Both the position numbers and the translations under genes were made by a program. From assembly GCA_033557465.1 (NCBI GenBank), contig CM066033.1, positions 905,040,808 to 905,104,807 on the forward strand: 64,000 nt of DNA, given 5' to 3'. Shown one piece after another: positions 19,881 through 30,746 of the stretch. The DNA is from Ichthyophis bannanicus. Taxonomy: Eukaryota; Chordata; Amphibia; Gymnophiona; Ichthyophiidae. The first letter of the stretch is position 1; every line of letters starts with the position of its first letter. The notes under the pieces are model-generated. The model was not told where the DNA came from, made no database searches, and saw only the letters and a list, made by a program, of their open reading frames with translations.

Positions 19881-22754
19881 TCAGACCTCAAAGAGATTAC
19901 GGAGGACTGCCTGTCCGAAAGCACTGTCCCTACGGGACTCCCTCTCGAGACAGTAATGGACCGCAAAAGTCTGGCTCGAAGACCAAGTAGCGGCCCGGCA
20001 GATGTCTGCCAGCGGAACAGAGCGGAGGTAAGCCACTGACGTGGCCTTTGCCCGAACGCAATGAGCCGTGACTCGACTTTCTAAGGAGAGTCCGGCTGCC
20101 CCATAAGCCCAAGAGATACAGTCCGCAACCCAGATGGACAGAGTACGCTTGGAGACCGGGAGCCCCAATTTATTGGGGTCAAAAGACACAAAAAGCTGAG
20201 CAGCTTTACGGTGCTCCCGCGTACGGTCAAGGTAGAAGTTCAATGCCCTTCTACAGTCCAGGGTATGGAGGACCGTTTCAGCTCGGCTGGAGTGTGGTCT
20301 GGGAAAGAAGGTTGGAAGTACCACCTCCTGATTGATGTGAAAAGGGGAGACCACTTTAGGCAGAAATTTTGGGTGAGTCCGTAGGACTACCCTATTCTTG
20401 TAGAACCTAGTGTAAGGGGGATCAGACACGAGGGCCTGCAATTCACTTACGCGCCTAGCGGAAGTGAGGGCTATCAAGAACAGTGTTTTCCAAGACAGAA
20501 AACGGAGAGAACAGGTAGCCATAGGTTCAAAAGGCGGACAGGTGATACGCTGCATAAACACATTCAGGTCCCAGTCAGGCGCTGGCGGGCGCAGAGGTGG
20601 TTTAAGTAGAAGGAGACCTCGGAGAAACCTCGCTACGAGAGGGTCATTGGAGAGAGGTCTGCCGTCCACTGGCACATGATGTGCTGAAAGAGCACTGAGG
20701 TGAACTTTGACGGAGTTGGACTTAAGTCCCAGATTAGAGAGGTGCAGCAAGTACTGCAAGATCACCGACACCGGGCAGGAGAAGGGATCCTGAGACTGTT
20801 GGGTACACCAGACTGCAAAGCGACGCCATTTAAGGGCGTAGCATTTGCGGGTAGAAGGCCGTCGCGAAGCTAAGACGACCTCCTCCACCTCCGCCGGCAG
20901 GAGAAGGGGAGCAAGGACTACCCTCTCAGCAGCCAGGCCATAAGGTTGAGAGACCTGAGGTTGGGGTGCAGAAGGGACCCCTGATCCTGAGTGAGGAGAT
21001 CCGGTTGTATCCCCAGAGGGATTGGACCCTCCACCGCCAGTTGCAGCAGGAGCGGAAACCACGGCTGCCTGGGCCAGCGAGGGGCCACCAGGATCATGAA
21101 GGCTTTGTCTCGGAGAACCTTGAAAAGAGTCCGAGAGACCAGCGGGATGGGAGGGAAAGCGTACAGAAGGCTCCCCGACCACGAGATCAGAAAGGCGTCC
21201 GCCGCAACCCGAAGGGGGTGTGGCTGACGAGAGCAGAAGCGAGGAAGCTGCCGGTTGTGAGGACTGGCAAAGAGATCCACCGTGGGGAGGCCCCACCTGA
21301 GGAAGAGCTTCTGAACTACCAAGGGATCCAGACGCCACTCGTGCGGCTGGAGGACCCTGCTGAGTTTGTCTGCAAGGCAATTTTCTTGGCCCGGGAGATA
21401 AACTGCCTTGAGGAGAATGCCGTGACTGACGGCCCAAGAGCAGAGCTTCTGTGCCTCCCGGCAGAGGAGGAAGGAGCCCGTGCCCCCCTGCTTGTTCACG
21501 TAGAACATGGCAACTTGATTGTCCGTCTGGACAAGGACGGACTGTTGGGAAGTCAGGTGGGAGAAGGCCTTGAGAGCTAGGCGGATCGCCCTGAGCTCCA
21601 GGAAGTTGATCTGCTGAGCAGACTCCCACGTGGTCCAGAGGCCCTGAGTACGTGCCTCTTGGCAATGTGCTCCCCAGCCCAGGAGGGATGCATCGGTGGT
21701 CAGCACCCGGGTCGGCTGAGGTGACTGGAAAGGCATTCCGAATATCAGGTTCGGCTGCCGGAGCCACCACCGGAGAGACGAGAGCAGCGGCTCGGAGACG
21801 CGCACTAGGTCTGCCAGGCCGCCTGTGGCTTGTCGCCACTGCTGGCGGAGACACCATTGAGCAGACCGCATGTTCAGGCGGGCATTGGGGGTCACATGGA
21901 CGGTGGAAGCCATATGGCCGAGCAGTCTCAGGAAGCGCCTGGCGGAGACCAGGGGCTGGCTGCGAAAGCGGTCGGCTAGGTCCATGAGCCGTTGAGCCCT
22001 GTCGAGCGGTAGGTACGCTCATGCCCGAGGAGTGTGCAGCCTTGCGCCGATGAACTCGAGATCCTGTGAGGGGAGCAAAGTGGACTTTGCGAAGTTTATG
22101 ACAAAGCCCAAGTGCTGCAGCAGAGTCACCGTGCGGCACGTGGCGTTGGTGACCTCCTGAGCGGACGCTGCTCTGATGAGCCAGTCGTCGAGGTACGGAA
22201 AGACATAGAGGCCGTGAAGCCGGAGATGGGCCGCCACGACCGCGAGACATTTTGTGAAGACTCGCGGTGCGGAGGATAGGCCAAAGGGCAGTACTCTGTA
22301 CTGGTAATGATTTCCTGCCACCACAAACCTTAGGTATTGGCGGTGGCTTGGGTGGATGAGGATGTGCGTGTAGGCATCCTTTAGATCCAAGGAGCATAGC
22401 CAATCTCCCTGCTGGAGGTAGGGCAGAAGGATTCCAAGGGTAAGCATTTTGAACTTCTCCCGCACAAGGAACTTGTTGAGGTTGCGCAAGTCCAGGATGG
22501 GTCTGAGGCCCCCTGTTCTCTTTGGTATCAGAAAATACCTTGAATAAAAACCTTGACCTCTCAGGTGGTGGGGCACCGGTTCCACCGCCTGTTCCTGCAG
22601 AAGACCTGCTAACTCCTGAAGGAGCAACTCCCTGTGCAGAGGGGGACGCGAAGGTTCTCCCGGAAAATAGGAGGGAGGGACCTGATGGAAGTGGAGAAGG
22701 TAGCCCTCTCGCACGACCTGAAGCACCCAGGCATCTGCGGTGATGCTGGACCAC
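19881..22754 (-). CDS. DIRS-D tyrosine recombinase with long overlapping N-terminal frame
   Basis: An uninterrupted 957-codon frame. The last 330 or so residues are the tyrosine recombinase: an alpha-helical core-binding region (STRKCYALKWRRFAVWC), then catalytic Arg in SARRVSELQAL (near 20440), HxxR in HCVRAKAT (near 20070) and Tyr in FAVHYCLE (near 19965). The first 600 residues lie antiphase over the RT-RH-MT gene in the next frame. They are Pro/Ser/Arg-rich and match no domain I know. Overlap of these two genes is known for DIRS; whether the N-terminal part is translated is uncertain, and the real start may lie lower (around 20900). All catalytic residues are present, so the recombinase could be active. 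Confidence 0.7.
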   Translation of the reverse strand: MVQHHRRCLGASGRARGLPSPLPSGPSLLFSGRTFASPSAQGVAPSGVSRSSAGTGGGTGAPPPERSRFLFKVFSDTKENRGPQTHPGLAQPQQVPCAGEVQNAYPWNPSALPPAGRLAMLLGSKGCLHAHPHPPKPPPIPKVCGGRKSLPVQSTALWPILRTASLHKMSRGRGGPSPASRPLCLSVPRRLAHQSSVRSGGHQRHVPHGDSAAALGLCHKLRKVHFAPLTGSRVHRRKAAHSSGMSVPTARQGSTAHGPSRPLSQPAPGLRQALPETARPYGFHRPCDPQCPPEHAVCSMVSPPAVATSHRRPGRPSARLRAAALVSPVVAPAAEPDIRNAFPVTSADPGADHRCIPPGLGSTLPRGTYSGPLDHVGVCSADQLPGAQGDPPSSQGLLPPDFPTVRPCPDGQSSCHVLREQAGGHGLLPPLPGGTEALLLGRQSRHSPQGSLSPGPRKLPCRQTQQGPPAARVASGSLGSSEALPQVGPPHGGSLCQSSQPAASSLLLSSATPPSGCGGRLSDLVVGEPSVRFPSHPAGLSDSFQGSPRQSLHDPGGPSLAQAAVVSAPAATGGGGSNPSGDTTGSPHSGSGVPSAPQPQVSQPYGLAAERVVLAPLLLPAEVEEVVLASRRPSTRKCYALKWRRFAVWCTQQSQDPFSCPVSVILQYLLHLSNLGLKSNSVKVHLSALSAHHVPVDGRPLSNDPLVARFLRGLLLLKPPLRPPAPDWDLNVFMQRITCPPFEPMATCSLRFLSWKTLFLIALTSARRVSELQALVSDPPYTRFYKNRVVLRTHPKFLPKVVSPFHINQEVVLPTFFPRPHSSRAETVLHTLDCRRALNFYLDRTREHRKAAQLFVSFDPNKLGLPVSKRTLSIWVADCISWAYGAAGLSLESRVTAHCVRAKATSVAYLRSVPLADICRAATWSSSQTFAVHYCLERESRRDSAFGQAVLRNLFEV

Positions 22755-23251
22755 CTGTGGGCGAAGTGAACCAGCCGGCCTCCGGTGCTGGGAGGGACCA
22801 GCGGGGGGGGAGAGGCTATGCTGAGCGAGTCAAAAACCCCCACCCTGCTGAGCAGGGGCTGGTGGTGCAGGCTTGGGGGCTTGCTGCCTACGGGACCCGT
22901 TACCCCGTCCCTTGGCCTGCTGGCCCTGTTGGGGAGCTGCAGGGGCCTGATAATGGGGGTACTGTTTGTAGGCAGCCGCCTTCCTCGGGTAAAAGGACTT
23001 TTTTCCCGAGCCCTTCTTTTTCTGGGAAGGGGCGGAGGTCTTCCTAGAAAACCTGGTCCTGGTGAGAGTCTCAGTCTCAATTTGTGCAGCCTTTTCCGCC
23101 ATGGGCTTGCCAAAGAGGTTTTCGCCTCGGCAGGGGACATCGACCAACTTGTCCTGTACCCAGGGCTCAAGGTCCGACGACTGAAGCCAAGCCTGTCGGC
23201 GGGCACCGATGCCGGCTGCGGCCACTCTAGCCGAGGCCTCAAAGCCATCAT
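20918..23251 (-). pseudogene. DIRS-D reverse transcriptase-RNase H-Dam-like methyltransferase, one stop codon
   Basis: Two blocks in the same frame (23251-22019 and 21985-20918) are separated by a single TGA at about 22021. RT: FLIPKRTGGLRPILDLRNLN, SLDLKDAYTHI, LPFGLSSAPRVFTK and active-site YLDDWLIRA (near 22190). RNase H: VLTTDASLLGWGAH, FLELRAI, VQTDNQVAMFYVNKQGGTG and CLADKLSR. Methyltransferase: VDLFASPHNRQLPRFCSR, LLYAFPPIP and ILVAPRWPRQPWF. The stop sits in a context (GCATGAGCG) that would read Arg if CGA, so CpG decay is the likely cause. Everything else is intact, making this copy nearly complete. Confidence 0.85.
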
Positions 23252-23391
23252 AGGCTGCTCGGGACATGAACTTTGAGCATTCCCGAATGCCCGTGGACAA
23301 GGCTAGGAACCTCCGCAAGGGCTCCTCGGAGAGACCAGCGGAGAATCCGGCTAGCTCTTTAGCCAGATCCCGGAGATACATGCCCATGTAG
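22830..23391 (-). pseudogene. gag: DIRS-D gag, 3' piece
   Basis: Encodes the conserved C-terminal Gag block (GIGARRQAWLQSSDLEPWVQ, then CRGENLFGKP) and a Lys/Gln/Pro-rich tail ending APAQQGGGF. The upstream half continues at 30855 beyond the Penelope insertion, and the 13-bp duplication AGCTGGTAAGTCT lies at the break. Confidence 0.8.
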
Positions 23392-24326
23392 AGCTGGTAA
23401 GTCTATACATTAAAGTGTAGCTTAAAAAGGGCAATGTTGGTATATGTGAGAGACGCTTAAGCCAAAGATACAGTGTGCAAAGCCCGTCTTTTCCAAAGGA
23501 ACTAAAACTGCACTGTTTGTGTATGCGAGAGGCGCTTAAGCCAAAGTTGTGGTGTGCAATGCCCATTCTTTCTCAAAGCAACTAAAAAACGCTTACATAG
23601 GAAAAAAAATAAAAAAAATAAAAAAAATAATAGACATTAAACCGCAACTGCAGTGCCCTGCGGCTTGATAACCAAACTACCTACCGTCAAGAATGATAAC
23701 ACACTAACGTTAACAGAGCTAAAATTGTAAATTTATATTACGCAAAGTTTATACATATATTTGCAAAGCCCGTCTTTTTTTAGACAAATAAACAAATACG
23801 GTGCCCTGCTACTGTCGCCGTCAGAAAAATGAAGTACTTGCAAGATTATAAATTTGTATTGCCCGAAAAAAAGTTAAGCTTACCAAACAGCAGCGTCCTG
23901 CTTTGCTACGCTGCTGAACAACTAATGGGATGTGCTGAAGTCGGTTATTCAAATGTTGGCGGATTTCCCGCCTGTGCAGGTTAAAGGGCGAAAATTATGT
24001 AAGGATATGAATTAGAAATAAAGATACTTATTTAATTAAAATATATATGTGTTTATTAAGAAAGCTGAAAATTAAAACTAGAGTGATAAAATTAAAAATG
24101 AACTAAATGAAAACGAATAGCATGCATAAACTATTCTTATAAGTAAATGACGTCATTTTCCGCCTATGGTGGTAAGTACAAATGCTTTGAAAAGCCAAAT
24201 GAATGTTTCCTTGCCAATGTTAATTAAAAGGCATTACCTCAAGATAACCAAAGAATAATAGAAGTGGCTCGCCAAACAGAATTGAATAAATGAATAGTAA
24301 AAAAATGATAAATTGAATGAACCCCA

Positions 24327-24790
24327 GAGGGGGAGGGGGGGGGGGGGGGGGGGGAGGGGGGAGGGGGAGGGGGTGGGGGGAGGAGGGGGGGGGAAGAAGG
24401 GGGGGGGGTGGGGGGGGGGGGGGGGGGAGGGGAAGGGGGGAGGGGGGCGAGGGGGGGGGGGGGGAAGGGGAGGGGGAGGGGGAGGGGGAGGGGGAGGGGG
24501 AGGGGGGAAGAGGGGGGGGGGGGGGAAGGGAGGGGAAGGGGGGAAAGGGGGAAGGGGGGGGAAGGGGGGGGAGGGGAAGGGGGGGGGGGGGAGGAGGGGG
24601 GGGAGAGAGGGAGAGGGGGAGGGGGGGAAGGGGGGGGGGGGAGGGGGTGGGGAGGGGAGAGGGTGGGGGAGGGGGAGGGGGGGAGGGGGGGGGGGGGGAG
24701 GGGGAAGGGGGGGGGGGGGAGGGGGGAGGGGGGGGGGAGGAGGCGGGAGGGGGAGGAAAGGAGGGGGAAGGGGGGGGAAGGTGAGGTGAG
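24327..24790. repeat. G-rich low-complexity tract (left Penelope arm)
   Basis: Runs of G broken mainly by single A or T, about 460 bp, in the 3' untranslated part of the minus-strand Penelope copy. It has many potential four-stranded G structures. All long translations through it are composition artefacts. Homopolymer lengths here are likely unreliable. Confidence 0.9.
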
Positions 24791-24810
24791 GAAAGGATCA
24801 TGTAAAGAAC

Positions 24811-27178
24811 TTACAAAAAGACAGACAGATCAACTTCTTGATTTAACCCTAAAGGATGTAAGGTACGTAGTTCATAAATGAATCTCTGTTCAAGACGTAG
24901 GAGAAGTTTATCTAGATCACCTCCCCGCCAATGAGGCCGCACCACTTTCAATACAAGAAACTTCAAATCTGAAAGAGTGTGATGAGCGGCTACCCAATGG
25001 TCAACTAAGGGTTTGTCCACCGCTTGTCTCCGAATGTTGCTCTTATGCTCAATTATACGTGTTTTAATGCATCTTTTTGTCTTGCCAATGTAACAAAGGT
25101 TACAAGGGCACAAGACCAAGTAAATAACATTTTGAGTATTGCCATTAGAGAAGTCTTTTAAAAATATTTTACATGTTGAATTTGGCTTGATAAATTCTTT
25201 CTTAGTTACCAGAACGTTCTCACATACACAGCATGTACCACATTTAAAGTGTCCGCATGCTCTTGGAACAAATTTCGGTTTACTTAGAGCAGATGGTACT
25301 AGGATATCCCTTATGTTTGAGTTCCTTTTGTACGCAACCAAAAGTTTAGTTTCACTGAAAGAGGAAAGGGGATCTAAAATGTGCCATGCTTTTCTTAATA
25401 TGCTCGCAATCTCCTTTGAATGTTCTGAAAATGTAATGGCACAAACAATATTCTTCGATGCATCTGGTGCACGTTTCTGTAGTAAAGACATACGATCGGA
25501 CGACCGGGCACGTTGGCAAGCTTAGTAATACAGGATTCTGGATAACCTCGGTCTTTAAATCTTTGACCTAAGATGTCAGCCTGGACTGTAAATTCCTCAT
25601 CTGTAGTACAGAGACGTCGAATTCGCAGGAACTGACTCATAGGAAGGTTTTCTTTCAACGACCGATTGTGGAAGCTACTAAAATGTAGAAGGGAATTTCT
25701 GTCGGTAGGTTTACGATATATAAAGTGGTGATAAAACCCTCTGGAGTGTTCTTGATTAATATATCCAGATAGGCAATTTCTTTTGTGCTGTATGTATGTT
25801 CAAACTGTAGATGTGGATCACAGGAATTGAGCCACTGGATAAAACCTTGTAACAAATTCTCTGTACCTTCCCAAATGAGGAACACGTCATCGATATAACG
25901 TTTCCACATTTTTATGTTTAATTTGTAAGGATGTGTATTTAAGTGAACTGATTCAAAATGGGAAACATAAAGGTTAGCCACATCTGGTGCTACTGACGAA
26001 CCCATTGCAACTCCTTGTGTTTGATGGTAGTACAAATCCTGAAAGCAGAAGAAGTTGTTACACAATATTAAAGTAGCCAATTGGATTAAAAAACTAGTAG
26101 GAGTGCGAACGGGTGCAGTCCTAGTGATTAGATAGTCTGCTAAAATATCGATCGCAGCTTTCTGAGGGATGTTAGTATAAAGGGATTTGATATCCAATGT
26201 GACAAGAAAAATGTCATTAAAGGCACCATCGTACGCCCCGAGTAGTTGAATCATGTATGATGAATCACGTACAAATGACGGAGTGTGTTGCACAAATGGA
26301 CGAAGAAATACATCTAAATACTTTGATATGGGTTCAAACAAGGACCCTATGGCAGAGACAATGGGTCTGCCAGGGGGATTTTCCAGGGACTTATGGATTT
26401 TTGGTAAACGTATATCGTAGGCATTACTGGATGAGATACTGTAAGAAACTGCGCTTCTTTAGTTGTAAGGTAACCAGCTTGTGTGCCAATGTAAATTAAT
26501 GTGTCAGCCTGTTGTTTAAGAGCCGAAGTGGGGATCCTCACGTAATCTTGTATAATAATTAATATCTTTAATTTGTCGTAAAATTTCTTGGATATAATCA
26601 TCTCTATCTTGAATAACGAGCGCTCCACCTTTGTCTGCAGGCTTTATCATAATTTCAAAATTTGTTTTTAAATTAAAAAAGTGCCTGCTTTTCTTCTTTA
26701 CTTAAGTTGAAATAAGTATGCGTTTTCTTTGTATCATCATTTTCTGTATCTCGTGAAGTACCACTTGTTGAAATGTATGAATAATAGCATTGTCCAGCTT
26801 TGGGCATCCAAGTAGAGGGGTTTTTTATAACAGAAAGATCTCTATTAACTGTTTCTTGATTTTTAAAAAATTCTTTAATGTGGAGCTTTCTAAAAAAATT
26901 AAACAACTCTACTTGGGTGTTGAAACGATCATGACGAACTGAAGGAACGAAGGACAACCCCTTTTGTAAAACGGAAAATCTCAAGGGGAATAAGGACATA
27001 TTTAGATAAATTAAAAATGCCTTCTAAAAGTCCCATTATTGCATGTCTAGTCCCCTCCCTCTGCCTCTGCCTCTGAAGTAGGTTCCGGACTGATGGTATA
27101 CAGGATCCTTGGACGTGGAGGGCTGTTCCTGATAACGATTGGAACCCCCTCCTTTCCATAAGGCGTCCAATGGAAAAA
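24811..27178 (-). pseudogene. Penelope RT with GIY-YIG endonuclease, frameshifted, N-terminus in gap
   Basis: Blocks from the N-terminal side: 26999-26673 (STWMPKAGQCYYSY, LSKEEKQAL), 26628-26347, 26341-25655 with RT motifs TLDIKSLYTNIPQKAA, GVAMGSSVAPDVANLYV and active-site YIDDVFLIW (near 25885), 25658-25395, then 25491-24811 with the GIY-YIG endonuclease signature CYIGKTKRCIKTRIIEHKS (near 25080-25030) and a preceding Cys cluster GHFKCGTCCVCENV. The RT plus GIY-YIG pair is diagnostic of Penelope elements. At least three frameshifts make it non-functional. The start is lost in the N run. Confidence 0.85.
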
Positions 27179-27678
27179 NNNNNNNNNNNNNNNNNNNNNN
27201 NNNNNNNNNNNNNNNNNNNNNNNNNNNNNNNNNNNNNNNNNNNNNNNNNNNNNNNNNNNNNNNNNNNNNNNNNNNNNNNNNNNNNNNNNNNNNNNNNNNN
27301 NNNNNNNNNNNNNNNNNNNNNNNNNNNNNNNNNNNNNNNNNNNNNNNNNNNNNNNNNNNNNNNNNNNNNNNNNNNNNNNNNNNNNNNNNNNNNNNNNNNN
27401 NNNNNNNNNNNNNNNNNNNNNNNNNNNNNNNNNNNNNNNNNNNNNNNNNNNNNNNNNNNNNNNNNNNNNNNNNNNNNNNNNNNNNNNNNNNNNNNNNNNN
27501 NNNNNNNNNNNNNNNNNNNNNNNNNNNNNNNNNNNNNNNNNNNNNNNNNNNNNNNNNNNNNNNNNNNNNNNNNNNNNNNNNNNNNNNNNNNNNNNNNNNN
27601 NNNNNNNNNNNNNNNNNNNNNNNNNNNNNNNNNNNNNNNNNNNNNNNNNNNNNNNNNNNNNNNNNNNNNNNNNNNNNN
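27179..27678. other. Assembly gap, 500 N
   Basis: Exactly 500 N, the usual size for a gap of unknown length. It falls at the axis of an inverted repeat, where assemblers often fail. Translations across it carry no information. Confidence 0.99.
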
Positions 27679-29595
27679 GCAAGACAAAAAGATGCATTAT
27701 TTTTCAAAAACCCGTATAATTGAGCATAAGCAGCAAGGCAATTCGGAGGACAACTTCGCGGTGGACAAACCCTTTAGTTGACAATTGGGTATCGCGATTC
27801 ATCCACACCTCTTTCAGAGTTGAAGTTTATCTCTTGTATTGAAAGTGGTTGGCGGGCCTCAATTGGGCGGGGAGGCGTGATCGGTAGATAAACTTATACT
27901 ACGTACTTGCAACCAGAGATTCATTTATGAAACTACGTACCTTTTTTTTGTTAACCAAAAATCCTTATAGGGTTTTTAAATCAAGAAGTTGAATCTGTCT
28001 GTCCTTTTTGTAAGTTCTTTACAGGATCCTTTTCCTAACCTTCGCCCCCCCTCCCTTCCGTGGGTCCTCCCCCCTCACCCCCCTTTCCCCATCCCCCGAG
28101 CTTCAACCCCCCTCCCCCTCACCTCTCCCGCCCCCCGCCCCAAAAACCAACCTTCCCTTCCCCCCTCCCAAACTTCCCTTTCCCCCCTCCCCCTCCCATC
28201 ACACAAATTCCACACCCTTCCGCCTCCTTCCAACATGTCAACACCCTCCCCCCCCAAATAACCACCCTTCCTCCTCCCCTTCCTGAGCACCCCCTTCCCT
28301 TCTTCCTCCCCCATCCCTTCCCCCATCCTCTTTTAACCTCCCTCCTTCCCCCTCTCTCCCTTCCTAGACTAATAAAACCTCCCCTGACAGATCCCCCCCC
28401 TCCGGCCTCCCCACCCGCCTCCCACTTCCCCCCTTCCACTCCCTCCCCCCTCCCCCATATCCCTACCCCTCCCCCCCTCCCCCCTGTCCCCCCACCCACT
28501 CCCCCCTTCCCCCCCCCCCTTCACACCCTTGTTCCCCCCCGCCTCCCCTGCCCCCCCTCCCATTCGCCCCCCCTCAGGCATCCCTATCCTCCACCCTCTA
28601 CCTCCTGCCTCCCCCTCCCCCTCCACCCTCCCCCTTCCCCCCCCCCCCTCCCCCCCCCTCCCCCTCTGGGGTTCATTCAATTTTATCATTTTTTTACTAT
28701 TCATTTATTCAATTCTGTTTGGCGAGCCACTTCTATGATTCTTTGGTTATCTTGAGGTAATGCCTTTAATTAACATTGGCAAGGAAACATTCATTTGGCT
28801 TTTCAAAGCATTTGTACTTACCACATAGGCGGAAAATGACGTCATTTAATTTTAATAATATTTTATGCTAGAGATTCTTTTTAATTTAGTTCATTTTTAA
28901 TTTTATCAATCTAGTTTTATTTTTCAGCTTTCTTAATAAACACATATATATTTTAATTAAATAAGTATCTTTATTTCTAATTCATATCCTTACATAATTT
29001 TCGCCCTTTAACCTGCACAGGCGGGAAATCCGCCAACATTTGAATAACCGACTTCAGCACATCCCATTAGTTGTTCAGCAGCGTAGCAAAGCAGGACGCT
29101 GCTGTTTGGTAAGCTTAACTTTCTTTCGGGCAATACAAATTTATAATCTTGCAAGTACTTTCATTTTTCTGACGGCGACAGTAGCAGGGCACCGTATTTG
29201 TTTATTTGTCTAAAAAAAAAGACGGGCTTTGCAAATATATGTATAAACTTTGCGTAATATAAATTTACAATTTTAGCTCTGTTAACGTTAGTGTGTGATC
29301 ATTCTTGACGGTAGTTAGTTGTTTGGTTATCACGCCGCCGGGCACTGCAGTTGCGGTTTAATGTCTATTATTTTTTTTTTTTTTTTTTTTTTCCTATGTA
29401 AGCGTTTTTTAGTTGCTTTGAGAAAGAATGGGCATTGCACACCACAACTTTGGCTTAAGCGCCTCTCGCATACACAAACAGTGCAGTTTTAGTTCCTTTG
29501 GAAAAGACGGGCTTTGCACACTGTATCTTTGGCTTAAGCGTCTCTCACATATACCAACTTGCCCTTTTTAAGCTACACTTTAATGTATAGACAAA
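27679..29595 (+). pseudogene. Second, inverted Penelope copy: endonuclease end and 3' region
   Basis: 27679-27950 is the decayed reverse complement of 24840-25090, including the codons for KTRIIEHK and the 'HWVAAHHTLSDLKF' region. From 28680 to 29595 it pairs closely with 23405-24320 of the left arm. More indels are present in the coding part than in the left copy. Confidence 0.75.
28040..28672. repeat. C-rich low-complexity tract (right Penelope arm)
   Basis: The counterpart of the G-rich tract in the inverted copy, about 630 bp of C runs broken by T, A and occasional G. It is longer and more interrupted than the left one, so the two have diverged or been mis-called. Confidence 0.88.
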
Positions 29596-30284
29596 GTTCA
29601 TGTTTATATAATTATGCAGCAGTCGTTTTAATCCAAGAGAAGTGGGTAACTCTATTTTTATGTGACCCTGATAGAGCACTCATTGTGGATACTTTAGATT
29701 TTTACTAAACACCGTTCTCCACTTAAAGGATACTGGGGCCTAAGATACGATCTTCCTTTGATTGTTTTAACGTCATTTCCATGAAAGATTGACTCATCTT
29801 GTTTTACTCTCCCTCATTGATGTCTGGTGCAGAATATGTTCATTGCTGCCCTCGTGCACAATACATTTCACCTACATTTATTCTTCAATGGCCCTTGGAT
29901 TACTTGTTCTTTTATCTAAAAGCGTCTCCACCTTTTAATTATTCTTTATTTAATTATTTTTTAGTCTATTTTTATGTGATTTATGCAATACACTTTTACA
30001 ATATATTTTTGACAAGTTAGAATTAGTGTTCCTCCTCCCTTCTCAATTGGGCGTTCTTTACATGCATTGTCTTTGTGTCCCTTGAAGTACCTTTAATATG
30101 ATTTATTTGAAATATTACATATATACATACTTTTATTTTTAAAAGTGTTTTTTTCATTTATATGTATATTTATTTATGTTATATTAATTATTTATTTATT
30201 ATTAATTGTATTTATTAATATGCATTGGTATTCCTTTGCGTTGTTCTATGACTATATATTTCTTATTTATTTATTCATTGTTAG

Positions 30285-30394
30285 TAATTAGTATCCCATA
30301 TGCTCAAGCCGGGATAGCACTCAACTTGATTACAATAAGTAATTAGTATCCCATATGCTCAAGCCGGGATAGCACTCAACTTGATCACAATAAG
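30285..30394. repeat. Two-copy 55-bp tandem repeat
   Basis: Copies 30285-30339 and 30340-30394 differ at one or two bases and contain AAGCCGGGATAGCACTCAAC. The GC-richer unit stands out in a strongly AT-rich stretch of the Penelope terminal region. Confidence 0.92.
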
Positions 30395-30706
30395 GTACCT
30401 ATTAATTAATCATTTTCTGCATGTCCTCGTCTCTCTTTTTTCCTTTTTCCTTTTTTAATGTTTTAATATATTATTATCATTTTATTATGGTTTTAGTAAT
30501 TTTCATTGTTATTCAATTAATATCGTGAATTAATATATTGTCCTTTACATGTTGTAATTATGTTTTTTAATATTAGATTTTAATATTATGTTTTAATTAA
30601 TTTTTCATAATTCATATATTTTTATAGTTGTTTTACAATGAAATTTAGATTGTGTTTATTTAATCTATATTTTTTATGTTTATTGTTTTTGAGGTGTGTT
30701 CTTTAA

Positions 30707-30746
30707 GACCCCCTGAGGAAGGCCAGTGGCCGAAACGCGTTGGGGC
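30707..30746 (+). ncRNA. Hammerhead-ribozyme-like motif of Penelope element
   Basis: Core boxes are in order: CTGAGGA (30713-30719, fits CUGANGA), a stem GGCC-AGT-GGCC (30721-30731), GAAA (30732-30735), then the palindrome ACGCGT (30735-30740) and T. Outer stem CCCC (30709-30712) pairs with GGGG (30742-30745). The third stem has no loop, so it could close only between two molecules, which is described for minimal hammerheads of Penelope elements. Self-cleavage is not shown by sequence alone. Confidence 0.65.

Noticed and set aside
20966..21580. 204-codon plus-strand frame
   Set aside because: Antisense to the DIRS-D RNase H and recombinase genes, with no recognisable domain.
24313..24881. 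Long Gly/Arg/Glu-rich and Pro/Ser-rich reading frames
   Set aside because: They are translations of the G-rich tract in all frames and both strands; composition alone explains them.
26929..27781. Reading frames across the N run
   Set aside because: Most codons are N. They only reflect absence of stops in the gap.
30285..30394. CRISPR-like array
   Set aside because: Only two adjacent copies with no spacers, in eukaryotic DNA.
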